Source: Geosiphon pyriformis
Taxonomy: Eukaryota; Glomeromycota; Glomeromycetes; Archaeosporales; Geosiphonaceae
DNA length: 64,000 nt
Reading direction: 5' to 3'
Assembly (NCBI GenBank): GCA_016748015.1
Contig: JAAOMT010000512.1
Location: forward strand, 975,757-1,039,756
Shown here: positions 1 through 12,074 of the stretch, piece after piece
Position numbering within the stretch: the first letter of the stretch is position 1
Layout: each line of letters starts with the position of its first letter
Notes under the pieces: generated by a model
Databases searched by the model: none
What the model saw: the letters and a program-made list of their open reading frames with translations, nothing else
What the model was told of the DNA's origin: nothing
Made by a program: the position numbers and the translations under genes

Positions 1-802
1 AGAATGGCTGGTTCGGCGTACAAGAGTGATAGGATTTCCGGAAATTGCTAATAATCGTCTAGACATGGAATTTTGGAATAAAGGATCGGTCGGCGCAAAA
101 ATACTTTTGAGAAAACTCAAAGAGGTTCTTAAACAATACCCACATGAAATTTTAACTTTTTATTTTACCGGGCATGATGTCGGTGGCGGTATTTAATCAT
201 TTATCATTAGTTTTTCAAATAATATAATTTTTTCCATTAGCTGTTCTGATTAATTGTGATAAATTTTGTGACAATAGTATGGGCAGTACTTACCGCTTTT
301 CTTCTTATAAGGGGGATTTTACCAACCTTACCCCGAGAAAGACTCATCGTGACAACCTTTGGTCAACCTCGTTTCTTAAATGGTCTTTTTTGCAGATATA
401 TGAAGAGTATCATGACCATATATAGAGTAACATTAAAGGACGATTATGTTCCTTCTTTTCCGGTAGTCACAAGAGATGCCTTTAATCATTTTCCAGAGGA
501 ATATTGGATTTCCAATGAGACCTGCGATTGTACTTCTGAGCCAGCTATTGTTTATCATTGTTTGAGCGATAAGATTCCACATAAATGGAGGCATGAACAA
601 GGAGAGATTATATTCGAGGAACATCCGGTAAGGTCTTTAAAAGTTGAAAGACTTACCCGCTATTTATTTGACATACTAACGTCAAGTTAATTTTTGACAG
701 TTTTGCAATGCACAATTTCACGGTCAGACACCCGAAAGAAATGTTCATAATGGTCCATATTTTGGGTACACTTTCGGCTCTTGCCCCCAAAAGGAACAAT
801 AA
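1..802 (+). CDS. Class-3 lipase-like protein, 3' part, nucleophile Ser replaced by Asp
   Basis: 3' part of a gene that begins before the window. Inferred exons are 2-188, 278-627 and 701-802, with introns 189-277 (gtattt...caatag) and 628-700 (gtaagg...gacag, with a tactaac branch-like site). The product has the alpha/beta-hydrolase layout of fungal class-3 (Rhizomucor-type) lipases: strand plus nucleophile elbow (FYFTGHDVGG), then TTFGQPR, then LKDDYVPSFP with the expected catalytic Asp, a CDC cysteine cluster, and HNGPYFG with the expected catalytic His, ending in CPQKEQ. The canonical elbow is GHSLGG. Here the Ser codon is GAT (176-178), giving GHDVGG, so serine-esterase activity is not expected. 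It is paralogous to the gene at 12075-13499, with two corresponding intron positions and the same motif order. Class-3 membership is confident. Whether it is an enzyme with an Asp nucleophile, a pseudoenzyme or a decaying copy is open. Confidence 0.82.
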
Positions 803-1935
803 GAATGATCTCTTTTTGTTCAAGTTGGTTTCCTTATAAATTTGTTTTAGATGGATGTTTTCATAAACTGCAAATTTCTTCAATTATTTATATTCTATTG
901 TCAAACTTCCTTGGGTTCTTTTGATTCTAAAAATTGAAACCTTTCAAAGATAGTCTTAAGAGCATATATTTTATTAATCAAATAGATTCATACTATTACC
1001 GACTTTAAAGTTTTCTGAGGGGAAGATCATACCTTTCGACGGTCGTTTGTAGTTTAAGAACAAAATTTTAATGTTTCTTCAAATTAGAGATTCACCAGAA
1101 TACGTTTTCTTATTTGGTTTCATCCGCTTATAATAAAGATTTTTGTTAGGTCAATCCGATTTCGATAATTGGGGATAAAAATCTATGAAAGCAATTTATC
1201 TCATTCTATTGAATTCAAAAAATCATCTAGATGATGATGCCAAGGTTTCGTATTTATATTAATAGGAGCTGGGTTTCTCATAACATTTGTACATATTTCT
1301 TTTGTGCTGTGTCCTTCTGAATTGGCCTTGATTTTTTTAATTCGAATAAAAAGGATTTAAAATTTAAAATTTTTCAGATGTCACAATTGTTAAAGTTAAA
1401 AAGATAAGAAATTTTTTTATTTGCTTCTTTAATGAAATTGAAAAAATTCAGAGCGGCTTTAACCATGAACTAAATCAAAGACCTTGTACACCGAGTAAAT
1501 ATTGGCATAAAATAAGAGGGCAAAGAATTACAAATAAATGTTTATATTGTTGTAATTATTGACATCTTATAGCTTGATTTGTAAGCATCTTTTTTAATTT
1601 TCACAAAAAGGTATGACCATCTAAATGCGCAACATCTTTATGGCAAAAGAATGTGGGCATAATCTAAAAAGACTGAAATAGATAATTTTTTATTTAATTT
1701 AATTTTGTGAGATCACTTCCTATATAATAAAAAATAATATTTAAAACTATTTAACGAGCTTTTGAAAACATATTAAAAAAAGTTAAATTACTAAAAGTTT
1801 TATAATGGGTTTAAATGACTAAATTTAATATATAATATGTAATATTTTAAGTAATTCTTTCCTACCTTTGTGGATAAATGAAATCTTTAAAAATAGTATT
1901 TATAAAGTAAAATAAATGTCAAATCTATTAATTGA
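803..1935. other. AT-rich spacer, no gene seen
   Basis: Downstream of the lipase-like gene. Both strands are rich in stops and no motif, repeat or RNA gene was recognised. Confidence 0.5.
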
Positions 1936-2085
1936 ATCAAAGAATTAACAGGAAAAGACTTTGATTTGGTTGTTCTAGCTGATCAGAAACAGGAATGTGG
2001 TTGTGAAATTCCAGCTCACAAGGATGAATTATTGATTGAGATTTTTCTGTTTATAGGAAGTAAGAACGAGTATAAGGAAATATAA
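1936..2085 (+). pseudogene. Coding-like fragment, possibly BTB-like
   Basis: A 49-codon open stretch preceded by an acceptor-like aacag. It contains KDFDLVVLADQ and CEIPAHKDELL, which resemble the 'D..V.......IPAHK..L' start of BTB/POZ domains that are abundant in Mucoromycota. It is too short and isolated to be a gene, so it is read as an exon relic. The BTB link rests on one motif. Confidence 0.25.
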
Positions 2086-2575
2086 AGTAACTTTATCTGT
2101 CTAAAATGCCTTGATATTTTTAGAAAGGGTCTAACTTCATTTTTCCTGAACTCTATAAATTAGCAGCTAGAGCATATTTTTTTAAGCAAAATTAACTGAA
2201 TTTTGACGAATATTTCTTAGAGTGAATGTGAAGTTAAAGTTAATGATGAAAACAACCTGGCAAGTTACCGCTAAATGCAAACTTGGGCAAAGTTCAGTGT
2301 AATGCTCTTATAAATTGAATGATGAAGCGGAAAAAAAAATGGCAAGAAATTGTTAATAGAACTTTCAAAATTATTGACCCGAGACCAACAGACTGTAATT
2401 ATGTAAACTCTAGTGAAAATAGAATTTAAGGAACTTTGAAGATCTTTATAGGTACAGCTTGAGTTTTAAAATTTGATCGTTCTTTTTAAGGTTTCCTATA
2501 TCAATAGGCTTAGGAGGTTAAATTGATTTTTCAGGATTAAGTGCGCCAAACTGCTACGAGACCAAACACATTTAA

Positions 2576-2686
2576 CGTCTTAGAGTTCACTCACATATTG
2601 ACATGTCTGAAGATGAGGTCGAACCGACTGCTGAATTTTTATCAAGTGAGAAAACTATTTTTAAATTTAGAGAACCTAAAGAATAA
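2576..2686 (+). other. Unidentified coding-like fragment
   Basis: A 36-codon open stretch ending at a TAA, with an acidic composition unlike the flanking AT-rich DNA (it includes HIDMSEDEVEPTAEFLSSEK). No family was recognised. It could be an exon relic or chance. Confidence 0.2.
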
Positions 2687-4526
2687 CCTTTTGGTACATA
2701 TTAGTGTAAAAAGATTTTCATTGGCGGCAAATTAATCCAAGAAAAAAAAAAGTTAAAAGAAAAAAAGAAATATAGAGAAATCTTTGATCAGGGAATATGA
2801 ATGTGAATAGGATAAGATATTTCCAAAAACTTGTATTTTAAGTTTTGTTGAGAAGTATCTTTACTAATGACAAATAAATTGAAGCACTTTAATGAGCAGC
2901 ATGATAGAAGGTAATTAAATCGGAGACTTTAACCTTGGATATAACTTATCTTTAACTGAATATGAATACTCCTTCCGCTAATAATATACCTACACCAGTC
3001 ACCATTGATCATTAGAGTTTTGTAATTGAGTTAGTTTATTTCTTTCTGTAACTCTCTCTCTTTAATAGTGAATAGACAGGTTTATTAGCTACTCGGTGTT
3101 TTAGTTAATTGAATTTCTTATTTTATTCCAGGTTTTTTTTCGTGAAGACAGTAATAAAATTAGTTATAAAATGCTGATAATCAAAAATACAGGTGAACAC
3201 AAAATAAAATAATAATAATAAGCTCCCACTAACAAAATTAGGATAAACAAAAAATATAAATTAGGGAGGGAAGACGAAAAAGTGATACCATTTCCTTATG
3301 GAAAGAAAATTAAGGAGGTTTTTTTTTTGTTAATATAAATATTAAATTATTTCTTCAAAAAGTTAGAACTGGCTCCCGTAAGAATGATAACGTATACATA
3401 ATTTATTTATTGTAGATATTTTTTAAAGATTATGAATGAACTTAATTTTCTTATTAATTGTCTTTTATTAATTATAATTTGATTGGTTACTACTACGTGA
3501 GTTAATTCAATAATCATCTGATTAATGGCGAGTTTGTAAAATGATAAGAATTAAAAGATTTATCCAGCAAGAGCAACAGCTAGCCCTTAATTTTTAATGT
3601 GCCATACAACTTTTAGAACACTTATTACACAATTTCTTCATACCACGCTAAGAATTTTTTATAAGAAATTCAAAATTTAATTTTGAAAGCTATTTTTAAT
3701 GTGTCAAAAATAGTCTCTTTCCTTGATAGAGAATGATTAAAAAAGTTCACAATTTGATTCTTATTTTTTGATCTTGTCCCAATTCCAAAAAAAGCATTTC
3801 AACTTTTTATCAACTTAAATCATTTACGTTTAAACGTTTCTCATTTAGTAGTATGAATTATCTTTATTTTTTACAAAAAATTCCAATTTTTTTAAATTAT
3901 TCAAAATTTAGCATCAAATTAATTAATTAACTAATTTTCAATTCGTTTTCATCTTCGTAATTAAGGATTTTTCATGTACAACACTTTTAGCTGAAAATGT
4001 AAAATTTTAGGATAATTGCCAAATTTTTATATATTTAAAAATCAAATTCTAATTCAGTCTATTCAAAATTTATTAAAAAATGATATTAGTGAATAGGCTC
4101 ATATTTAAAAGTGTCATTTTAACTCTCAAATTCATCAAACGCTAAAATATTTGTTTATTCTCATTTTCATTGCTACTTTTTTACTATTGTAAAATTAATA
4201 CTGACGCTTATATTTGTCCATTAAAAAGTTGTCAAAAATAAATAAAGAACTTGATCAGTCGGTCAGTTTTAATAAAAATTTTAAAAATTCCCAACACTTG
4301 AAGTATTCAAATATATGCCTTTAACTGTGCTCCAAGCCAGTAAAGCCCCAAAAAAATTTCATATTTATTAATATGAAATCATTATTAAAAGTGTTTTCGA
4401 TTTCTCAAATAAACGAAAATTTCGTTAAAATACAATAGGTTTTGCAATGAGAGTAATAAAAGTGTTTCAGTGCCAAAGCTCTCTGGGATTTTAAGATGTC
4501 TGATACTAAAAATTAGTTTGTTTATT
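2687..4526. other. AT-rich spacer, nothing recognised
   Basis: Homopolymer-rich DNA with dense stops in all frames. No gene, repeat array or RNA gene seen. Confidence 0.5.
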
Positions 4527-4904
4527 TTAAAAAAAAAAATTGATTTGCAAAAATTCTTTCCCTCCTTTTAAGAAACGTTTATTTTTTAAAAAACAGTCTA
4601 TTTTATGAATTGCTTTTTTTTTCATTTCTCGAATTTTTGCTAATGCTTCTAGCATGAAGGGAGTATTTGAATGTTCTGAAACCTTTGTTGAATTTAACAT
4701 GCAACGAGTTATTGTTTCAGGAGCATTTTTCTCTACTCATCGTCTCAATAAAGTGATATTTATGCCATAAAACTATCTTTCTGATACGAACATAAAGATT
4801 TCTGGATCCTGAATCAAATATTTCTTTTCGTAATTAATGTACCAATTTGTTTCCTCCTTGGATATCTTCTTGTCATTCTTGACTATTGTCGAGAAATGAA
4901 GAAT
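4527..4904 (-). pseudogene. Two adjacent coding-like blocks of an unidentified decayed gene
   Basis: On the minus strand, about 4904-4773 reads 43 codons (including ISKEETNWYINYEKKYLIQD) and about 4736-4527 reads roughly 68 codons (including ITRCMLNSTKVSEHSNTP, then a Lys-rich helix-like part). Both have compositions unlike random AT-rich DNA and lie in the same direction. No canonical splice joins them in frame and stops flank each, so they are treated as remnants. The family is not recognised. Confidence 0.22.
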
Positions 4905-5351
4905 TTAAAGTTTAATAGGTGAATTTCAATGTGTGAGGCTTAAAATTGATTTCGTTCAGAGTTTCCAAGAAAAAGTAGTAAATAATGAAACGAAAAAATA
5001 TAGATAGATTCCGAAATACCAATATGGTGTGATTGGATAAAATTCATGAATAACAACAATAGTACAAATCTTCACACAGGCAATTGTATGGCTGATATTC
5101 AAAGGCTCGATTAGATATTAAATGCGTTTTGAAAATTGAAAATTTGTCCAATGTTTCCTTTCTCCATAGCATACTTAGTACTGAATAGGCAATCTATGTT
5201 GAGCTGTGTCTAAGTTTGGTATTAAAGTTTATCTAACTCATTATGGCTAGTCTAGTTAAGTTGGAATTAATTAGTCTAATGGGTGGTTTGGAATAAGCTG
5301 TTATTGGAAGGTTATTTGAAAATGTGATTATCGCAGTTTTGGAATTAATGA

Positions 5352-5564
5352 GTGTTAGATTGGTATAGTCTTGCAACAATTAAAGATCCACGGCACATAG
5401 TTTCTTATTTCGAAATGATAGTGGTGGGAAGCGGGTCTAAATTTTTCTTTGATATGGGCCCGTATATTTTTTCCATTAAAAAGGATGCTGGAATTTTCGA
5501 TTCAAATTTTCCTAAAGTGAAAAAGGAAACCTTTATCATTAACTTCTTGGACTCGGCGCTTTAA
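5352..5564 (+). other. Hypothetical 70-aa ORF
   Basis: An open frame starting at a TTG, so possibly an internal exon, ending at TAA. The protein has a natural-looking composition (includes DPRHIVSYFEMIVVGSGSK and NFPKVKKETFIINFLDSAL). No ATG start, signal peptide or known domain was recognised. Could be an exon relic. Confidence 0.25.
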
Positions 5565-5747
5565 GTGGATCAAGGAAAATAAAAGCTGTCTTTCAAAAAT
5601 TTTTAACTTTCAGGACCATATTTCAGTTAATAAAGAATGAAGCAGTAATGTACCAAGGCTCTTAAAAATATATTCGTTCGTTCTTGAAAATTAAAATAAT
5701 CATGAATATGCTTCTGAGATCTGATTTTAGAATTCTGAGGATTTACC

Positions 5748-5778
<31 letters not shown>

Positions 5779-6718
5779 TAATACTCACATCTAATGAATG
5801 GCTTATTATCCTAAAACATGCTATAGAAGAATTCGCATATAATCTAATGACTTTTCGGTTATGTCAATGAGTTCAGATATTAAAAGAAAAATATTTATTT
5901 AGTGGTAAATTCTTATTGACCAGACAAAAAGACTTTAGGTGTGAAGGATATTAATTGGCCTCTCAAACCCATATTTGAAAACCTTGTTATTGAATATCGT
6001 TACCTCAAATCGTTTAGTTTGAAACAATCTTTCCAGGTAAATCTTCAATGATTTACTTAAAAATAATATTGATTATTGAATTTATTTCCTTAATAAATAT
6101 TAACCATAATATTGAACTTTTTTGGTAACTTGAACATGATTATATCAATATTTGCCAAGAAAAAAGATCAACATTCTTTAGCCAGCTTTGGCAAATGAAA
6201 CACAAAAAAACTTAAAATCTTTGAGAAAGGAAATGCCAGTTTCAGATTGGGATTTGTAGGAATAGTTCTTTATTATCAGCCACTAAATTTAAAAAAAAGA
6301 AATTAGGAACACAATCATTTTTGGTCATTTGATAAGATTTTTCAGATCCGGTTTTTTTATGGAATGAATAAAATTATATTTCTGATTGTCCTGGGGAAAA
6401 TTATGCGATTCGAACAAAAATAAAATCGAAAAACCTGAAATTTCGAGTCTCTTGTGAGTCGCGACTTGGTATTTACAACGTGTATGAGTGATCCTTTCAA
6501 AACCAAAAGATCTTTAACTCCGATATCCTAACACAGATAGCTTATCTATTTATGATAAACTAGACTCGACGATTATTGATCAGCCTCATGATAACTGTTA
6601 AACTATAAAGGTTGGGAAGCTCAAAATATTGACGAGATAGATGAAACTATATAATCTAAATATAGATTATGAAACTACATACGCCATGATCGTGTTATTT
6701 GGATGAGCCAATTGTTTT
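5565..6718. other. Spacer with a TTTA microsatellite
   Basis: AT-rich DNA without a credible gene. A (ATTT)n tract lies near 5750-5776. Confidence 0.5.
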
Positions 6719-6955
6719 CTAGCGTGTAGAGTTTTTCATAACATTTGGATAGGGAGAATCTTTGAAACCGGAAGCAGGGAAAATCTCAAATTTAAATATT
6801 TGGTGAAAATTCATCAAATTTCCTCTTATATATTTGAATTTTTGATTTCTTAATGACCATCTATAGAAGACCATATGAGCCTTTTTCTTAATCGGTTTCC
6901 GAGAAACCCCAGCCATATTCCCAGTACAATGAATTAATTTATTTATCAATTTCAC
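6719..6955 (-). other. Hypothetical 78-aa ORF
   Basis: Open on the minus strand, rich in Lys, Phe and Trp (includes KKKAHMVFYRWSLRNQKFKY). No domain recognised and no supporting splice structure seen. May be chance or an exon relic. Confidence 0.2.
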
Positions 6956-7218
6956 CTACCAGCCATTATCAGGAATGAATCATTTGTTTTCTTTCCAAAG
7001 AATTATCTTGTGTCCTGTTATGAATTTGTGTTGTAACAATATTTGTCTATACGGGAAATATTTACATAACCTCATCGAAGCCAAAAAGGTGACGCTAGGA
7101 AAAACATTTGTTATAAAAGCATAGGACATTGCCCAGATGTAATCTTCTGTAGTTCAGGTAACCTCCCCCAATTGAAAGACTCGTGCTCTTCGTTATATTA
7201 CTACTCTTTGTGCCCTTT

Positions 7219-7370
7219 TTCCAAGTTCTTTTTATTCTTTTCTTTTCTTTTCTTTTGGATTGCAATTACACCCCTGGTTGGGCGTTTTCTGCATTCATAC
7301 AATTATCGAGAAAACATACTTGAAATATAATTTCTCTTGATATCTCTTTTTGCATTAATATTCATTAAAA
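7219..7370 (+). promoter_or_regulatory. Probable promoter/5' UTR of the LPMO gene
   Basis: A pyrimidine tract with repeated ttttc units lies at about 7219-7257, followed by a CCCCT element near 7271 (the STRE core) and a TATA-like aaatataat at 7323-7331, shortly before the ATG at 7371. CT-rich leaders are common before fungal start sites. Assignment is by position only. Confidence 0.3.
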
Positions 7371-8605
7371 ATGAAATTCTTACTTTGCATTAGCTTGTTG
7401 TTCGCTATTGTAACATTTGTATCTGCACATTCGTCCATGAAATTTCCTCTTCCAAGGTTAGCGTTCTCAAAATTTAAAGATTTTATTCTAATTATTTTGA
7501 AACATCAACCATCTAAAAATCTTTCTAAAACTTTGATCTATCTAGGGGTTCTCCATTAAATCCAAACGCCTCAGTAAAAGATTTTGCTTGTATAACGTCA
7601 CCCTTGAATGGTGGCCCGGGTTGTGCTCCAAAGAAATTCCCATGTGGTGGTTACAAACCAGACAGAAAAATCACTCAAGTTTTTAAGGCTGGTCAAGTGA
7701 TCGATGTCAGTTTTTACAACCCTAATTTTCCAAAGGGTCCCAAGTCAGGTGATGAAAGAAAGGATCAAGCTAGGCACAATGGTGGTCTCTGTGAATTCGC
7801 TCTGAGTTATGATGGGGGTATCACTTATACGGTAATCGCCACTTATCACGAAACTTGTCCTGATATTTTCTTCAACAATTGGAAAGTGAAAATTCCCAAA
7901 GAGGCACCATCATGTGATAATCCGGGTAAATGTATTTTCTCTTGGTCATGGATAAATGCCGAGGGGAATCCGGAATTTTACCAGAATTGTGCAGATGTTA
8001 AAATCGTTGGTACATCTAAAAAGCCACTCCCGATCATCGATATTACTCGTGGCAATTTACCCCCGAAATTTCCAAAAAAGCTGACACCAAACGGTGATCC
8101 AAGCGATAATGGTAATGGAAAAGGATCAGGTCCGCGTAAAGTTGATGTTAAGGCGAATTTGCGATTACACTTGGTTGGTAGAAAAAGTAGACTTTCCAAT
8201 TCGTCTTCAAATACCGACAGTTCAAATGGCCAGGAAATCACATTAGCTGAAGATAAAGTAAACAATGCTATTCCAATTCAAGAACCAATTGAGGAACCAC
8301 CTAAAGATAAAGCAGCTAAGAATGGCCAATCTAAAAACGAACCAGCCAAACACAAGAAACCGAAAAAATGCCGTAAAAATTCCAAGTCCAAAAAGCGAAA
8401 GCATAAGGAAGTCAAATTGGTATCAGTAAAATCAAGTGCCAATAATAAGGCTGCTTGTGACTTGGAAGGACGATATACATGTGTTGACCCAGATTCGAGT
8501 AGTGCCTTCACAATATGCAATAATGGTAAATTGGTTGAGCAAGATTGCCCTGCCACATCGGTTTGTTCTCCCTTAAATGAAAGCATCGTATGCAAATTTC
8601 CGTAA
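7371..8605 (+). CDS. Secreted AA11-like lytic polysaccharide monooxygenase with C-terminal CBM19-like module
   Basis: Exons 7371-7456 and 7546-8605 (intron gttagc...ctag, 89 nt) encode 381 aa. Residues 1-19 are a signal peptide ending VSA, so the mature protein starts with His20, as required for the copper 'histidine brace'. The second brace ligand is probably His106 in RHNGGLCEF, and Tyr174 in EFYQNC suits the axial position. Cys-rich motifs (KFPCGGY, CIFSWSWINA) match chitin-active LPMOs of the AA11 type. After about residue 185 comes a long Ser/Asn-rich then strongly Lys/Pro-rich linker. Residues about 331-381 carry six Cys in a pattern like CBM19 chitin-binding modules. Expected role: oxidative cleavage or remodelling of chitin outside the cell. 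The LPMO family call is strong, the AA11 number fairly sure, CBM19 likely. Confidence 0.88.
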
Positions 8606-9595
8606 AGCGATCAATATTTTACAGGAAAAAGTTGATCACTTGAAAAGATGTCTTCATTAGGTTACCTTCCGTTATTTGAAATAACTTTTTGGAAGATCTT
8701 AGTTTCATATTTATAACTTAATCATCTATTCTATTCCTTGGTCCTTTGTTAATTTTGTTCATAGAGCATTAATTATGTATATTTTAGAATAATTTGGAAT
8801 TTAGAGAAATAGAGCACCTTGTTAATTCTAGTAGTAGTGGTATTTAGCGGATGTTAATGTGAGTATTTTGGTATTATATTCGCATTATATCAAAATATAA
8901 TACTTAAAATAAAAGTCTTTCCTTTAAAAAAATATCCCCAAAGATTTAAATTGTTTTATATTGAGAATTTAGCAAACCAGACGACTTCGCCTGTTTTTTA
9001 ATTACCGTTATTTTGAAGAATGCAAACAGGCTTTCAAATAAATCATTCGCCAATTCGCATTTAAGTGTTAACAAGGGATAGGGTGCTTTTCTCTTTAGAC
9101 TGTTATCAGCAGCTAAGCAGAAAACGATAAATTCCTCCAATAAGTATTTGATTTCCCTTTTTAAGAAAGGGTTAAATTATCAAAAAAAATTTCAATAGTG
9201 ATTGATTCTCTTGGGAAAATTTTACACATGAGGCAGTTATTAAATCATATTGGGTGTTCAATATGAATTTTTAAAGACATTAAATTCTTTAAAAATGTTT
9301 ACTTCAAAGTGCCTAAACCTTTTTCTATTTGACCCTGGGTGAAACTAGAAATTCAAATTGAGTATTTTTCAAAATTCAAACGTGAAAATTATCTCTGACA
9401 GAGCTTAAAGAAATCGATAAACTCAATAAACGAATGTTAACAATAAATTTCAAATTACATGTATATGCATTTTTGATTATGAAAGAATCGCAGAAATCCC
9501 ACCATACGTCATATTTCAGTTTAATGCTCCCTTAACCACTTGATTAGGCAACTCAACCGCCTGATTCTTTGATGACAATCAATTATTGAATCACA
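8606..9595. other. Spacer with LPMO 3' region
   Basis: An AATAAA motif at 8908-8913 could be the LPMO polyadenylation signal. A 64-codon minus-strand open frame at 8946-9140 (includes YPLLTLKCELANDLFES) has no ATG-anchored support and no recognised domain. Confidence 0.35.
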
Positions 9596-9977
9596 ATGAT
9601 TCCCCCTGCATACGGATATGCTTTTAATGTTTATACGGATACTGTTTCTACTCCCCAGACTCAATATATCTTTGGTTCCTCTACTATCCCCCTCAGATAT
9701 AATCCACATACGACCGTAATTACGAACCTACCTCGAGTGACCTACAGGTATTCCTATAACCCAAAAAAAGCCTTTGAAATTATTTGGAAAATCCTTTTTT
9801 CTAGATTTTGCAAGATTTCATAAAGGATAGTCATCGTTTTTCAGGACAAAACTGGAAAGTAGTTGAATTAGATACAGTGCCGCGGCGAAAAATTTAGCAA
9901 TGTCAGATATCCCAGTCGTCCTTGATACCGGCAAATTTTCCTATCCTTTTAATTATCCACAATTACTTCAATTATAG
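9596..9977 (+). CDS. Hypothetical small protein (83 aa) or 5' exons of the next gene
   Basis: Exons 9596-9747 and 9878-9977 (intron gtattc...tacag) join in frame to an 83-aa Pro/Tyr/Thr-rich protein starting MIPPAYGYAFNVYTD and ending FNYPQLLQL. No signal peptide or domain recognised. The TAG ending it lies 8 nt before the ATG of the following gene and coincides with an acceptor-like tatag, so these exons could instead be the 5' end of that gene through a splice I could not place. Confidence 0.4.
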
Positions 9978-9985
9978 GAAAAAAC

Positions 9986-11585
9986 ATGAATCAAACTCAA
10001 CCAAAAACAATCGAAGGAAAACTCTCGAACTCACGAGGTTAGTGAAATGGAATCAAGAGAATTGAATTGGTTCTTTGAATTTCTCACAAGAGCGATCATA
10101 TAATTTTTCTGAAGTGAGTTTAGTTAATAATTGATTGAGTGATAACCCCTCAAATTGCGTTACAAATTCAGAATATATTCAAGACGAGGCAACTAACATT
10201 GCAGAAATTCGTCAAACGATATCATCGTCTTCATTGAATGAGGTGACAGCGAGTACCATTAAATGAAATCCTATGAAATTTTAGCTTTTGTCTAATTATT
10301 GAATCAATCTCGATTACAGTTTTCTCAATTGGATTCACAAAATACGGGACGAGTCTCGATTAAAAAATATGATGACCTGCAGTATTGGAATTTGTATATT
10401 CAAATGTTTTGGGCTGACCCGGAAAATCAGAGAAGTAAATTACTTTTAAAGTTGAATCTATTTGAAATCCCTTCAATAAACTGTCCAGCTCTCCTAATAA
10501 CTGCCTTTTTCTGAAGAATATATCCAACCTCCGAGATGGGTTGGTGACGAATCAACGAGAACTAACGAGGGAATGAAAGAATGCATACGTCAATGGGCCA
10601 CTTTGTCTGCGGAGCAAAAGGCTCTTTTCAATACCACCTTAGATTCTAAAAATCAGAAACGTCCTGATTCAGCTACCTTCATCGAAAATCCATATGCTCG
10701 ACAGCAATATGTCATCAAGAGTATAGCACACATTCGAGAGCAATTTGAAACTTTAAGGAAGCGCGCTGGATACGAATCTGTGAGCATTATAGTGCCGAAT
10801 CGAAGTAGCATCGGAGGAACAAACCAAACTTTTGGTACTTCTTCTGGTGAACATTTTTACCGAAGATCTCTAGTTCTTCAGTCATTGCCTGATGATTTTC
10901 ATGTGTTTGCACAAAACGAATATTTAGGTAAGTTCTTTGGTATCAACTTCTCAAACCAAGTCACCTTAATCGAAAAGAGTTTTCCTTATTAAAAAAAGAG
11001 TCGATTGGACGATTGATTCCCGGGAATCCTATTGCAACTATACCAGAGGCAGGACGAGTTGCTCCTACGTTTACAAATAACAAAACTTCATCGTCGGACC
11101 TCTCATTTGCATCCTTCTCGTCTTCACCTACTTCTCCAAGGTCGACTCGTTTTGGAAACTTTCATTTCTCACCAATTATGGAGAATTTTTCTTCCAATGA
11201 AGCCAAGAAAATTATGAGGGAAGCTCTACGCAATAAACTGCGTAAGTTGAAATTTCTGTTTGAAATATTTTCACTTGCTAAGATAGAAATTTATTTCATT
11301 GCTGGCTCTAATTTTAACGTAGACGCACTACTTGGAACTACCAATCGTACATTTGATGCAGCAGCTTTAGCCAAACATAAGGTGGAAGTTGTTGGATGGC
11401 CAAAAGATATTCCCTTTACTACTGATATCGGAAAGCTTTCAGCGGTCCACAAGAAAAGAGTTTGGGAATGTATGGATGAAATTGAATTTTGTCGAAGCAC
11501 TAAAATTCCAAAGCTTGATCCACCTGCCACAGTTTTGGCTGTAGAAGAATCAGATGAAATAAAAGATGTTGACCGCCAATCTTAA
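9986..11585 (+). CDS. Hypothetical fungal protein with GWPKDIPF motif
   Basis: Six exons, 9986-10037, 10172-10242, 10320-10434, 10517-10927, 10999-11241 and 11323-11585, join in one frame with canonical GT/AG sites to encode 384 aa starting MNQTQPKTIEG. The middle is helical and charged (IRQWATLSAEQKALF; HIREQFETLRKRAGY), followed by a Ser/Thr/Pro-rich low-complexity stretch. The C-terminus has VEVVGWPKDIPF followed by an acidic tail. A 'hydrophobic-WP-x-D/N-I/V-P' motif like this recurs in uncharacterised, often expanded basidiomycete and Mucoromycota protein families. That is recollection, not a search. No catalytic motif, membrane segment or signal peptide is visible. It could be an adaptor or DNA-associated protein, but no function is assigned. 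Coding status is well supported by five frame-preserving junctions. Confidence 0.65.
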
Positions 11586-12074
11586 AATTCTCACGCATTT
11601 ATGAAATTTAGAAAGTCATTCACAAAAGGGTTGTATTATTATTTGATCCCCAAGCACAAAGCAAATAATTTAATAAAGGGAAAAATAAAATTCCTGGGAA
11701 AGATACAATCCCGATTTAGTTGAAGTAAGGCAGTGTTTTTCTTAACTAAAATTGGGTATTTGCTCAATGTTTTAGAGTACCATGCATTTTAGAAAAAAGG
11801 GTTAGACCCAAAAAACTAGTTGATCGATCAAAGGCCCTGCTTTGTACTGGGAAGTAAATATTATGACAGATGGATTTATAAATTCAAATATTGTATATTT
11901 AAAGGATCAAAGAATGAATTTTTTCAATATTAAAATGTGTTAAATTTTTAACTAAAATTGCATTAATTTTTTTATACGAGGAAACTCTAATTTGATGGAA
12001 AAAATCACAACCTCAATCTAAGGACCAGATCAATAATTATAAAAAATTTTGCTTACTTTTTAGGGTTAAAGAAA
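11586..12074. other. Spacer
   Basis: AT-rich DNA between the hypothetical gene and the second lipase-like gene. Nothing recognised apart from presumptive UTRs. Confidence 0.5.
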
